Shown piece by piece: positions 1-11,290 of a DNA stretch of 33,397 bases. The notes beneath the pieces were generated by a model. That model made no database searches, was not told the origin of the DNA, and worked only from the letters and a program-made list of their open reading frames with translations. The translations under genes were made by a program, and so were the position numbers. The number at the start of each line of letters is the position of its first letter. Within the stretch, counting starts at the first letter, position 1. The stretch is from Entrophospora sp. SA101. Lineage: Eukaryota > Glomeromycota > Glomeromycetes > Entrophosporales > Entrophosporaceae. The stretch is from the NCBI GenBank assembly GCA_958430865.1, contig CAUDNR010000111.1, forward strand, positions 1 through 33,397. The letters run 5' to 3'.

Positions 1-284
1 ACTAAATTTTGATCCCTGAAATTCTTGGTAATACCAATGTTCACTTTGTCTGGTTTTGTTGCAGTATGCCCCATATATAAATAATAATAATGATCACACA
101 AACTAATTGTTTTCTAATTTCTCCTTTATCTTGCGCTCTAAAAAAAAAGGGGAGACTTTCTTTGTATAGTGTATTCTTTAAAATAAAGCAAGTATTATTT
201 GAGCATTGTTAGCAACAAGTTCTAGTTAATATAGTTTTTATACAACATGGAAACTAAACAAAAAAAGGAAATTTCCACACTGTA
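1..284. other. Gene-free flank of the first transposon
   Basis: AT-rich DNA with no supportable open frame. It ends at the TA dinucleotide that precedes the left inverted repeat of the transposon. Confidence 0.5.
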
Positions 285-312
285 TAGTGCGGGTCACACT
301 AACACATCAAAT
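285..312 (+). repeat. Left terminal inverted repeat
   Basis: Begins TAGTGCGGGTCACACT and ends ACACATCAAAT. It pairs with 3034-3061 at 25 of 28 positions. The outer two bases differ between the ends, as does one internal A/T. Confidence 0.85.
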
Positions 313-678
313 AAAAATTGACCAACTTTAAAACCTATAAAGAAAATATTGTGTGCTTGTCTGAAAAAATTAGAGACGATATTTGATAGCTTTTGACTAG
401 TTCTACAATCTATCGTCTAGATATTTTTAAAAAAATTATTGGTTCTGGAGTTATTAGCTTTTAAAAATCATGTGATTTTTATATGTTACATATAAAATTT
501 TCCAAATTTGAAACATATAGTTTTGGCCCAACTTATGTTATACATGGCAAAATTTTCTAATTCCGGTCACAACATGTGACCTATAAAAATCGCGTAAATT
601 TAAAATCACGTAAATTAAAGTTTGTACATTCTTCAATAAATAATAAACCTTCATATTTTTTTATATATATACAAAGCA

Positions 679-2922
679 ATGCCAAAACTTAAAAGAAAAA
701 TTAAATTATGTAAAGAACTTGCAGCTGCTAAGAAAACCAAAACATCAAATAAAAATAATTTAGTAAATATTGAAGCTTTCAATAATGATAATGATGTAGA
801 GAATTTAGGTGTTGAGGAATTATCAAATAATGTGGTTGAAGGAGATTCAAGTAATGAAGTTGGAGGATATTTAGAAATTGAAATTGATGAGGATTTTGAG
901 TGGTTTGATAATGAAATTGAAAAAAATGCTGAGTCCCTTTATGATGTTTTGTCAAATAATATAGAAAAAGTGATATCATCATCATCATCATCTAATCGCC
1001 CTTTGGTTTATTTAGATAGTTCTAGAACAACTAAATACAGAAAAAAATTGAAGCAAAGAAAGATGCTGAAAAAAATGGACAAACATTAGATAGTTTCTTT
1101 TCTTTTAATAATACAGTTGATGATGAAGTTAATCATGAAAAGGAAAATTACTCAAGCTTAGCTATAAACAAAATTGAATTAAAATTAAGTGCAGAAAATT
1201 TGTCTCCAGATATAGAGTATGTTTGAAAGCTGTTCAAAAATAGACATGGGCAACATTTAATTGGAAGCAGTATATTAGATGATGAGGATGTGAGATCCAA
1301 AATTTTTTCATATTTAAGAATAAATAAGTTTGATATAACAAATTCTAAATTTTGTGATAATGTATCTGATGAGATCTTATCAATAATTGGAATTAAAAAT
1401 AAAACAAGTATAAGGTAATATTTTTTATAAAATATTTTTATTTATAATTTATAATATAAAGTTAATTATATAAATGCTTGCTTACACTAGTGCCAGTACA
1501 GCAAAAAGATGGCTCAAAAAGATGGGATTTGTTTATTCTAAATTTGCAAAAGGAGTTTATGTTGATGGACATGAGTGTGAAGATGTTGTTGAATATAGAA
1601 AGAAATTTTTAGAAGTCATTGAAGGGTAATTTTAATTTTATTCTTGTTTTATATATACAATTAATTAATTAGATTTATCATAATGACACAATAGTTACCA
1701 GAAATTGATGCCTAAATTTACTGGTGATGATTTGGAAATTCAAATTAACCCTGAATTGGAAGAAGATGAAAAGATACATGTATTAGTAACACAGGATGAA
1801 ACAACATTCCAATCTAATGATGATGAAAAAACAGGCTGGAGACCAAGGAATGAACAACCACTGAGAAAGAAAGGTCAAGGGAGAACAATGCATGTAAGCA
1901 ACTTTTTAACTGAAACAATTGGTAGACTTAAATTATCAGATGAACAAAAATTAGAGGTTGAAGAGAACTTTCCTCATGATGCTCAAGTCATCATATGTCC
2001 TGGAAAGAATGCAGATGGCTGGTGGAATCTTGAACAGCTAATAGATCAAGTAAGAAAAAAAGATCAATATCAAGATAAAGGATAATCAATAATTAACTAG
2101 ATTTATTATTTTTAGATTGTTAATAAGGCCATACCAATTTTTGAACTAACACATCCTAATAGTATTGCAGTATTTGCATTTGATCATTCATCAAGTCATA
2201 CTAAAGTGGCAGATGATGCATTGAATGCATTTACAATGAATCTAAACCCTGCAGGGGGGCAGCCAACTATGAGGGATACTATTTTTGATGGTAAAGTTCA
2301 ACAAATGGTATTCCCAGATGATTTTCATGTAGAAAAATTGCATGGAAAACCAAAAGGAATGAAGATAATTTTGGAGGAAAGAGGGTTATGGAGGACTGGC
2401 CTAAAAGCATTCTGTAAAAAAAATGGTTAGTTTATTATGCATAATATAATTATATTACAATTATCAAAATATAAAAATAATCATCTTGTTATTATTTTTT
2501 TATAAGTTTCTTTTGAAGAACCTTTGACTTGTTGTGCTAGACATATCTTAGCAACCCAAGATGATTTTAAAAGCAAAAAACCCTTACTTCAAGAATTAAT
2601 TGAAGCAAGGGGTCATAAGATCATCTTCTATCCAAAATTTCATTGTGAGCTTAACTACATTGAAATGTATTGGGGGGCTGCTAAACGGTATGTTAGGCAA
2701 CATTGTAATTACACATGGAAAGGTCTTCAAGAGAATGTTCCCAGAGCCTTTGATTCTATACCATTGAAACAAATTAGAAAATATGCAAGAAGGGCTGCAA
2801 AATTTATGGACTGTTACAGGAAAGGCTTAACAGTGTTACAGGCTGAATATATTGTAAAAAAATATAAATCTCATAGAAAGATTCCAGATAATGTTGTAGA
2901 AGAAATTGATGAATTAATATAA
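679..2922 (+). pseudogene. DDE transposase, five exons, one frameshift and one internal stop
   Basis: Exons are 679-1414, 1491-1625, 1695-2049, 2116-2425 and 2507-2922. Every intron is GT-AG and the splice phases join in frame. Candidate catalytic residues are D in TQDETTF (1795-1797), D in FAFDHSSSH (2182-2184) and E in NYIEMYWG (2662-2664). The last exon carries the FYPKFHCELNYIE block, typical of a DDE transposase family widespread in fungi. D2 and E are about 132 residues apart, far more than the 34-41 of Tc1/mariner. Exon 1 is lysine- and acid-rich. It leaves frame at the A-run near 1041-1047, where one base appears to be missing, and meets TGA at 1224-1226. All exons after that are open, so the gene is damaged only at the 5' end. 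Start at 679 is the first ATG of the open frame. Confidence 0.82.
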
Positions 2923-3033
2923 ATGCATTTTTTGGAAAATCACGTGATAAAAATTAAAAATGTCATTTTTGTAATGAAAGTGATAAAAAAAATTTTTTGC
3001 TTTTTTTTTTGAATTTGAAACATTTTGCACAGA

Positions 3034-3061
3034 ATTTGATGTGTTAGAGTGACCCGCACCG
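3034..3061 (-). repeat. Right terminal inverted repeat
   Basis: Read on the minus strand it begins CGGTGCGGGTCACTCT and ends ACACATCAAAT, the complement of the left end. It is followed by TA. Confidence 0.85.
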
Positions 3062-3245
3062 TACTGTCACCACCTTTCCAAAGATGAATTGTCAAGTAAA
3101 AAGTGAGGAAAAATCCAAAACTGAACATTAAATCGTAAAGAAAATCTGAAACTGATGTTGGGTAGGTTTATTAGAAAAGTATTATTTGGATTAATTTAAA
3201 AATTGTAATTAATACATTATTATTACAAGAAAAAAAGTTGTATGT

Positions 3246-4049
3246 GAATTTCCAAATGAAGTTTTTGATATTTTAATAATTTAGATCCAATATGCCTAGT
3301 TAGAGTAGCTTTGGTGTGCAAAACATTAAATAATATTCTCCAAAGATGGATTTCATCTTGATGATTATGATAAAAAGCAATAAATTATTCAAATAAAAAT
3401 AATAATAGTACAACTGTAAACAACCTATTGTCGACATCATATAATACAACAAAATTGGGTTAATGACAAATTTAAACATGTACCATTTGGAGAATTTCGT
3501 AGAAGTTGGGTCACATGTTTAGATCAGGGTTGGCAATAGGCAGATTCATCGAGACCAACAAATTTTGGTCTGGTTCATTGCCATCAATAAAATACCAAGT
3601 ATGGCTAAATTGTTACATTAATTGACCAACATCATGGCAACCCTAGTTTACAGAAACAATTATTTATGGAACCATTGATGGTTCTATATATATTCATTAT
3701 GCTACATCTGGTAAATTTTAATTTATGAGCTTAGAGGTCACAAGGGTCAATGCAATCTATAATACGTTGGGCGTTACGAAACCAGAATAGGTGATGTATC
3801 ATTCACATATAAAGATATTCATACACGTGTGTTTAATATGGATTATACACCGCCATATTTAGTAATGACAATAAATGATTCACCGAAACCAACGATTATT
3901 TTATATTTATTATAACTTTTATATTAATTATTTAATATTTTTTTTTTAGGCAAATAAAAGGTGATGAGTGTTGGTATAAAAGAAATCTAAATGACAATTT
4001 AAATATTAATAGTGACGTCAAGAATGAAGATGAAGAAGTGGAAGAATAA
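3246..4049 (+). pseudogene. Decayed F-box / WD40-like gene, split by a MITE
   Basis: Conceptual translation in shifting frames gives an F-box-like start (EFPNEVFDI, then LDPICLVRVALVCKTLNNIL) at 3246-3355. A fragment WVNDKFKHVPFGEF..RSWVTCL follows at about 3450-3523. After the MITE (3525-3645) come blade-like pieces (YGTIDGSIYIHYATSGKF; ELRGHKG; VNAIYNTLG) and RVFNMDYTPPYLVMTINDSPK near 3830-3900. A final exon after a TTTTTTTTAG acceptor (3950-4049) ends in an acidic tail and TAA. There are several frameshifts and stops, so it cannot encode one protein. The F-box call rests on recognisable residues and the WD40 call is weaker. A separate WD40 remnant lies at about 20.5 kb. Confidence 0.6.
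3525..3645. mobile_element. hAT-like MITE, 121 bp
   Basis: Starts CAGGGTTGGCAAT and ends ATGGCAACCCTA, imperfect inverted ends. The flanks are GTTTAGAT (3517-3524) and GTTTACAG (3646-3653), a 6-of-8 match expected for an aged 8-bp hAT target duplication. It has no coding capacity and contains internal hairpin-forming sequence (GACCAACAAATTTTGGTC). It interrupts the F-box/WD40-like pseudogene. Confidence 0.62.
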
Positions 4050-5579
4050 ATAGTAATAAATCAATAATTATTATAAAAGATCAACCAGAACCATAATATC
4101 ATTAACAAAATTTGGGTGAGAATATAATTGGTTTGAGTAAAAAAAAATATATAAATATGTACATTTTTCATGAATTTATATACAAATATTTAATTTATAT
4201 TATATTTTTAGATTTTTAATGATGATTTTATTCAGGAGCTTAATGAAATGTAGGTCGAAATTCTCTAATTCCGTTTAAATTCTTATTATATTTAAAATTT
4301 ATTTATTTATAATATTATTTATTTATATTATTTATTTATATTATTCATTATTAGTATTTATTTAGATTTGATTTATCTATTTATATCACGTTTATCATTA
4401 TTTATTTATATTATATATATATATATCATTTATTAGTAGAAATCAATGAAGGTTTGGTGCTTATTATGTTAGAAGCACTCTATTGTGATTTCCATTCCAT
4501 TTTTAATTTTCCCATTCTCTCATATCTCCATTCTCTAATTCACTCCATTAAAACTTTTTCATTCACAATTATTATTTCAAATTTCATTTTTTGATTTTTA
4601 CTCATTGCTATTTTAATACATAAAATTTTTTTTAGATTCGTACGATAGAGATATTTACTTACACCACTAATTGTGACTTTAATATTCATATTTAATCTTT
4701 CATCACTGCGAATAGCAAGTTGTAAGTGCCTTTATGTAATATGTTTTACTCTTAAAATATTTAGATGCATTTCCTGCTAATTCAAGTACTTTTCCAACAT
4801 GATCACTTGAATAAGAAGAGCTCAATGATAATGAAAATGGTGTTGTCAACATCAAAGCAATTAAAAGACTACAATTAAAAAATCAGGCAATAAAGAACCA
4901 ACACACAATTATAATTTGAGAAAAAGGTGAAACTAAACATTATTTTTTTATTACTATTACATTAGTTAAAGGTTATCCGGATAGCAATTTTATCTCACTA
5001 TTACTATTACTATTACTATTACAGATGTCAAACGGGAATCCAACGGATATTATCCAATTAAATTTATAAACACCCAAGGAAATTACGATGAATTTTAAAA
5101 GCTGACTATTTGTCTACCTACTATCGAAATTTAAAAGACAAATAGGCGTATCTATTTGACTGTAGAACAAATTTTACTTGGCATATAACATATATTTGTT
5201 TACGTAGCGTGAAAAGCGTAAAAACAATCAATACGCGTCGTGTTCAAGCAGCAGCCAATTCTGTTATGAGGGACATTTTACTTATTATACAATATTGGTT
5301 ATCTCACTAGTTTATATATTTAATAAAGAAAGGGTATGCTAAATTTTTTATCCATTCTCATCCAATAAGATTCAACAATCCAAAACCTATGGAATTAAAT
5401 CATAGTCAAAGAAGCTATCGCATAACAAGATCATTAAAGAAATTTTATAAATGGAGCAATTTATTTATTATTTAGTTACAAAATTTCATCTATAAAAGAT
5501 TCAAATACAAATGAACATTATTTATCAAAAGGTTAAAGTCGAAATAGGATCGTTCATGGGGTTAGAAGAGTTAATCAAT
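4050..5579. other. Gene-free AT-rich stretch with short repeats
   Basis: No open frame could be supported. It holds TTATTTATA-type low complexity (about 4300-4430), an ACTATT hexamer tract (about 4997-5024) and a short inverted pair CTATTTGTC/GACAAATAG (about 5105-5145). The part near 5200-5560 may hold unrecognisable 5' remains of the kinase pseudogene that follows. Confidence 0.4.
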
Positions 5580-6098
5580 AGCAAATTATTTACAATGATC
5601 TTCGTAGTGGCAATATTCTTCAAGAAAAGTTACTCATACATGTATTAGTGATTTGCGATTATCAATGCCAGCTGACAAATCATCAAATAAAAGTGGCGGC
5701 AGTATTACCAGAAGTTTTAAGAGACGAACCATAACAATGGCATTCAGACACCTATAGTTTTGGAGCATTGATGTCAACAATATCAACGGGTCAACAACTG
5801 TTCATTAATCCTCCACGTGATGCAGATCTTCCAGTGGGCTATTTGTAAAGGTTTGATCGAGGCCTAGATTTTCTAGCAATACATCAAATTTTTTGAATTT
5901 TCATGCAAATGTATGGATACTGATCCTAATAAAAGTCCAACTTCTAAAGAAGTTATTAATGTTTCTTCTATAAAAAAAAAAGAAATCGATAAAATGGATA
6001 AGAAAACATTAGGCCCTTCGACAATTCAAACAACTGTTCACCCGAATGCTATTTACACTAGTAGATTATCAAAAGTTTACAAAACTCGCAGCTTGTAA
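5580..6098 (+). pseudogene. Protein kinase pseudogene (C-terminal lobe)
   Basis: Reading across three frames recovers the kinase C-lobe in order: a catalytic-loop relic YNDLRSGNILQE (from 5591), a DFG-region relic ISDLRLSMPADKSSNKSGG, the APE-region PEVLRDEP, helix F SDTYSFGALMSTISTGQ, then AICKGL. It ends with an open tail from about 5910 containing MDTDPNKSPTSKEV and HPNAIYTSR. At least two frameshifts and several stops occur. The HPxAxYTSR tail is shared with the kinase-like gene at 15-16.8 kb, so both belong to the same expanded fungal family. In the catalytic loop the usual HRD reads YND. The N-lobe is absent or beyond recognition. Confidence 0.8.
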
Positions 6099-7288
6099 AT
6101 TAACAATTATTGTCATCCAATTATTTATTTGTTTTATTGTTTTGTATAAATATTTACATCAATGATACCTTTTCATTAGATAATATAAATTATGTATCGT
6201 GTAGGATAATAATTGATGACAAAAAGTAAAATTTTCCATTGAACATTTCTGTGGAACATTTAAGTCTGATCCAGATAATCAATTACAGATTATCAGATTT
6301 GCCACAATGCCAGTCAAAGAATCTTTTGATTTTATTTACATCATTGTTATCTATATTCGAGTGTTTGTTTATTATTAATTACTAGAATGAATTAATTATT
6401 TTAATTAATTCATTTTTTGATGGAACATTTCATCAAACAATCAATCAGTCACCATCACCGGAAATATTCCACTCCCAATTCCATGAAGATGAAGATAATT
6501 ATTAATGATATAAAAAAAGATATATTAAAGGATGTTTAATATTATCGGAATAAAAACCAAAAAAAATTTTCCAAAAAAATTTGCCGATCTAAACAAAAAT
6601 GTTGCAAGTAATGGTTTGCTTGATTTTTGTTTGTGAGGAACATGACGTCTACTTGCAAAAAAAAATGATGCAATACTAATATGGTAAATTAATTATAACA
6701 TTGCTGACATGTGGATGACGCAAGTTAAAGTAAATGCCTGCCTACCCCTATTTTATGAACCAAAGTTGGGCAATATCTCGCAAAGGATGGGGAAAAGACT
6801 TCTTTAAGGAGGGGAGTGTTGAATTGAGAACACGCTAAACAGCACGTTGGCAGTCTTGGCCTTTTATATAAAATAGACAATCCTTACGTGGTTCCCATTA
6901 AATTAATGGTGAATCTTTAACATCACTATAATAAATATTACAATTATAATAATAAATAACATGAATGACTGTGATGATATATTATAACATAATTGAAGGT
7001 TGTCGCCATCTTTTGTTGATGATTATTAATCTGAAAGTCATGAATATGATTGGAATGCTGTTTAGTAATAAATAATATTTGTCTAAAATTTTGCGTTGAA
7101 AGACTCGAAGCTACTTTTTTTTAATATTGGATGTTTTTGATTGCAATTATTCAAACGATTGCGCGTACATTTTTTATCTTATGATGTTAAAGACTTGACA
7201 ACCATAATAATAATTATCAATGGTAACAATAACTAATAAATGATGGTGGAGTTTTATTTATTATAATGACAAAAATTTTTACTTTGAT
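6099..7288. other. Gene-free stretch
   Basis: AT-rich DNA without a supportable gene. The part around 6740-6900 is less AT-rich but shows no recognisable protein in any frame. Confidence 0.4.
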
Positions 7289-7582
7289 TTATTTTTGATA
7301 GACTCGTTTCGAAGTGGGTCTGACTTCATCCAACGTAGTTGTAGCGCCTGTTTGAGCTCTGGCGGCAGATCCACCTAATTATGAAATTATTAATATTTTT
7401 CATGATCACAACTTATTTTCTTTATGCGACTATAATTATTAACCTTCTTTTGGTTTTCCAGTTTTTTCATCAACATTTTTCAATCGTTCTGCTTCGCGTT
7501 TTTCAACTTCTTCTTGGGAAGGATGAGGCAATTTGGTGTGAGGCGCGACGATATTACCATCTTTAAAAGTTTTTTGCATCAT
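7289..7582 (-). CDS. Small two-exon protein, 74 aa (possible SMP/LEA-like)
   Basis: Exon 1 is 7444-7582 and exon 2 is 7289-7374, with a 69-nt GT-AG intron (7375-7443) splitting a glycine codon. Joined, they give 74 residues starting MMQKTFKDGNIVAPHTKLP, then a charged helix (SQEEVEKREAERLKNVDEKT), then GGSAARAQTGATTTLDEVRP and VYQK. The protein is hydrophilic, with no signal peptide or membrane segment. The GGxAARAQ piece resembles the repeat core of seed-maturation (SMP) proteins, a stress-protection family also present in fungi. This is a resemblance in about eight residues only. The exact splice, the low stop density and the higher GC content than the flanks support a real gene. The function is unknown. 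Confidence 0.62.
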
Positions 7583-8151
7583 TTTTAATTATTTATTTAA
7601 TTATTTATTTTTTTGTTTGTTTATAAGGGTTATTATTGTTTACTATGGGATTAAGGTTTGAGATTAAATTAATTTCACAATTTTAGATAATTTTTTTTGA
7701 ATGAAAAATTTTTTTATTTATAATAAAACTATTATTAATATTATGTACAACTAATAATTATAAACATGATGTAACTTAGAGAACGATTACAAATACAAAT
7801 ATATGTTTTAATAATGATAATATATTTATAATCAAATTTTTTTTATTTATAATATGTAAAAATATGATGTAAATTTTATCATTATTACACAAAAATATTA
7901 TAGTATGAAAAAAATCTTAATGTTTAAAAATGAAGTCGGAAAAATAGTCGAATTTCGGCTTAATAATAAAAACTGATCGAAATGATGATGATATAATTTT
8001 ACAAATGAATGTTGTGTGATATTGTAAGAATTTTTTGGGGATTTTTTTGTGATTTTTTTTTTTTGGGGTGCTAGTTTTTAGCATTTTTTAAAAGTATTGA
8101 TATTACTACAATAGTACATGATGACATATATACATGCGAGTATTTATAATT
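7583..8151. other. Intergenic, very AT-rich
   Basis: Separates two minus-strand genes, so it contains the 3' end of the 8152-8643 gene and the upstream region of the 7289-7582 gene. No open frame or clear motif was found. Confidence 0.4.
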
Positions 8152-8643
8152 TTAGTTGTAATATTTTGACTTGAATTTTCTACGTTTTCTTTTTGTAATA
8201 ATTACGCTTACTATATTCACCGGATTCATCGCTTTTGAGTATCTTCGAAGGGTGGAATAAGACGATGAGGAGCTATTAGAATGATTATCGTCATCAGATG
8301 CTGTAGAAGATTTACTGCTGGTTGACGTGGTTGGAATTGGTTGTGTTCGTGGTGCGTTATTATTAATATTGTTATTATTAATGTCATTTCCATGACTGGT
8401 GTTGACATCATTGCCATGGCTTCCGTGTTGTTGTTGATAATCAATTGTTTTAACGACTTTTTTAATTGGCGTAAAAATTATTCTTTTAGTTTTACGAAGA
8501 AAATATTTCTTTGTATGATTTACAGATCTTAAAGTTGCAACTGTGTTCAATGATGATTTATGCCTGCTTCTCAATGACGGACGACGACGGATAAAATCAG
8601 CAGCGTAGTCATAATTGAATAAAATTGAATTTCTATTAGGCAT
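8152..8643 (-). CDS. Hypothetical basic, N/S-rich protein, 163 aa
   Basis: A single open frame from ATG at 8643 to TAA. The N-terminal half is basic (DFIRRRPSLRSRHKS; KKYFLRKTKRIIFTPIKK). The middle, about residues 70-130, is low complexity with runs of Asn, Thr and Ser (SHGND repeated twice, STSSKSSTASDDD, SNSSSSS). The C-terminus is again strongly basic (ITKRKRRKFKSKYYN), compatible with a nuclear localisation signal. There is no signal peptide or transmembrane segment, and I recognise no domain. The overlapping open frames on both strands here are shadows of the repeats in this gene. The ORF length and biased composition argue for a real gene, but only moderately. Confidence 0.5.
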   Translation of the reverse strand: MPNRNSILFNYDYAADFIRRRPSLRSRHKSSLNTVATLRSVNHTKKYFLRKTKRIIFTPIKKVVKTIDYQQQHGSHGNDVNTSHGNDINNNNINNNAPRTQPIPTTSTSSKSSTASDDDNHSNSSSSSYSTLRRYSKAMNPVNIVSVIITKRKRRKFKSKYYN

Positions 8644-10659
8644 TTTGAATGTTTAGTTTTTAAGACGAGAGGACCTTTGGGATTTTTTATCTAATATATT
8701 TTTAATTTAATTTAATTAATTAATTCTCTTTTATTTTTTTTTTTGAATTTTATTTTCGAATTTTTTATTATTTTCGAATTTTATTTCGAAATGAATTTTT
8801 TCAAGAGACTTTTTGAGAATATATTTATAATAAAAAAATAGGGTTCGTTCGAACCTTGTAGAAATTCACAATGACATCAGAATTTAAAGTGTAACAAAAA
8901 CAATAGTGACAATATGACGATTAGAATATCAAAATTACATATTACATTTTCTTCAATCATTGCCAAATTTGAATATTTTTCCGCCACATTTTACAAATAA
9001 TAAAGAAATAGTAAAAAAAATATTTTTATTCAAAAAATTTGTAGTCTAAAAATAAAACGGGTCAGCTCGTTCATTATGCGATACAAAATTCACACGTAAT
9101 TGTTAATTGAATTTTTATTGATTAAAATGAAGATCAGATGAATTAATCAATTTAATTTAGCGTTTTAATGCTTTTCGGACATCAGCTTCCCTTGTTTTGT
9201 CTAGAATTCAAATTAAAATTGACATGCATGTTGTTTTCTATACAATAAATGAAACATGACAAGTTCTTAAATTTAATGTGTGAGAAAAGAAAAAAATCTT
9301 GTGACTGTATATAGAAATAATTTACGCTATTATTAAACCGAGAAAGATCAAATGATTCGTATTAATAATATTAAATATTAATAATCCAGCGAATTTTTTT
9401 CATCATGATGATATGATGAATATAGTATTATCCATTATCTTGAAAAAAAAAGGTGAGGTCAAGAAAGTACAGTGATGTCAAAAAAAGATAAAGGACCTAT
9501 GACCTATGACGTCATAATAAATGTCGTAATTCATGCGGCATTTTAAAATAGAGTTTTTTAAGGACATTCAACAGATAGATCATGCATATTTTTTATTAAG
9601 GAAATAATGTATGTGATCGGATTATTTTTTGAAAATTAGGGATCAAATTAATAAAACATGTCAAGGGAGGATTGACGTATGTGCATGAAAATCTTGACTG
9701 TTAAAACGGAGAATAATTTGCATTTATAAGGAGATTGAATTAGTTATTTTCAAATGAAAGGATATTGGGGGTAAAACGGAGACACAAAAAAATATCCGAT
9801 AGCAAATAGTAAGTAATCAATGAAAGAAAATCATGCATGCGGTCAAAAGAACGGAATATTTATGTGCAAAATATTACAGATGTGTTTAATTTTCATGTGG
9901 GCAGATTTGACTGTGATAACTCGGTTAATTTCACCCATCAAAAAAAAAATATAATTTTTTTTTCTTGCTGCCGGAGTTAAACTGGAGTTGAATTGTGGGG
10001 TTTTGAATTGATTTTAGGAATCTCTTTAAAGCCATTTAAAAGTCGTTTTTAAGCATTAATTTCAATGGGATTGGATAAAGAATGTTTTTGTTTTGTTTTG
10101 ATCATGTCTCACTCAATTTTGAAATGTGACAAATTCGAATTGTGTAACAAACCGTTTTTAAAAAATCATATTATTATTATTAAACTGCACCATCAAAAAG
10201 GAACTCTTTGTGTAAAGCCATGGCTATCCTTCAAAAGAAGGTTTTCCATCTTGCTGTAAATTTTTTGAAAATTGATGAGAAGATGCAAAATAATTTAGGC
10301 ATTCGTATGGGTATTGCTTTATGTGGGGTAATCAAGAATTATTTTAACAATCCATCCGCGAAACGATAATAATTTACCAAGTAAAAATTATCTAATCAAT
10401 CGAGACTCTAAAACTGTAGTAACCTCAAAAATTGAAGCAGATAACAGATATCATGTGATTTATTATTTGAATATTCTATACTTAACAGACAAATTATCCG
10501 TTAAATCGAGATCCATTGTCGCTGTGTACTTTTTCATTTAAGGAATAATTAGAGTCATATAAGAATACATAAGCAACAGTCTTTTCTGAATAATAATAAC
10601 TAAAAAAACTCTTTTCGTCTTCTAAATAATAACAACTAAAAAGCCCCTTTTCGTACCCT
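8644..10659. other. Gene-free stretch, about 2 kb
   Basis: No protein could be recognised. Minor features are a GGTTCG-TT-CGAACC dyad (about 8841-8854), upstream of the 8152-8643 gene, and a CRE-like TGACGTCA (about 9508-9515) just after a short tandem ACCTATG. The short open frame at 10065-10259 looks random. Confidence 0.4.
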
Positions 10660-11290
10660 TGTCGTTAACTTGAAAAGGATTTTTTATCTTTTTTTATTTC
10701 TTGTTATCTTTCGTCTAACTCGAAAAAACATTTTTTATCTTTTGCTTATCTTTGGCCTAATTCGAAAAGAACTTTTTAATGGAAGGAACGATGAGGGTGT
10801 GCTGGAAGGTGATAATATGGAGGAAAGTGGCGGTAATGGGAATGCGGTACTGGTAGTAATTATGATAATGATAATAATGCAACGACAACGAACAATAGAT
10901 AAGTTTCTAGCGAAGAAGAAGAGGAGGAGGAGGAACGGAACGAGAAATCTATTGCGGTAGAAGTTCTAGTGGAATCGATTATGACGAAGTGATCGGTATT
11001 CTTAGCAGTAAAGAAAAGCAGTAATTAAAATTATGGGTTGAAAACATAAGAACATAACGACAGTGATGATAATGGAAACATGGATATTATTGGTAGCGAT
11101 GATGATGATAATTATAGATAGTAACAATGAAGAACTAGCAATATCTTTGGTTTATTTCGAAAAAACTTTTTTTATTTTCACCCGACTCGAAGAACCTTTT
11201 TTTTTTTTATCATTTATTTAATTTGAAGAGCCTTTTTTTTATCATTTTATTTTCGTTTATTTTCGTCTGAAAGAACTTTTTTTATTTGGC
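10660..11290. repeat. Degenerate repeat of CTCGAAAAAAC-TTTTTTATC units
   Basis: Units of the form (C)TAACTCGAAAAAACATTTTTTATC recur imperfectly at about 10665-10775 and again at about 11150-11285, with variants such as ACTCGAAGAACC and TGAAAGAACTTTTTTT. The 370 bp between the two arrays is purine-rich (GAA/GAGGAG) and partly open in frame, but I cannot identify a protein. Confidence 0.5.

Larger units (their letters stand above)
283..3063 (+). mobile_element. DNA transposon with 28-bp TIRs, TA duplication and DDE transposase
   Basis: The element proper runs 285-3061 (2,777 bp). Its ends are inverted repeats of 28 bp (285-312 and 3034-3061) sharing the core GTGCGGGTCAC and CTAACACATCAAAT, with three mismatches. 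Each end is flanked by TA (283-284 and 3062-3063), so the target duplication is probably TA, as in the IS630/Tc1/mariner superfamily. The interior holds one spliced transposase gene on the plus strand. The ends are well preserved, which suggests a fairly recent insertion, but the coding region has a frameshift and a stop, so this copy is probably not autonomous. Confidence 0.88.
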
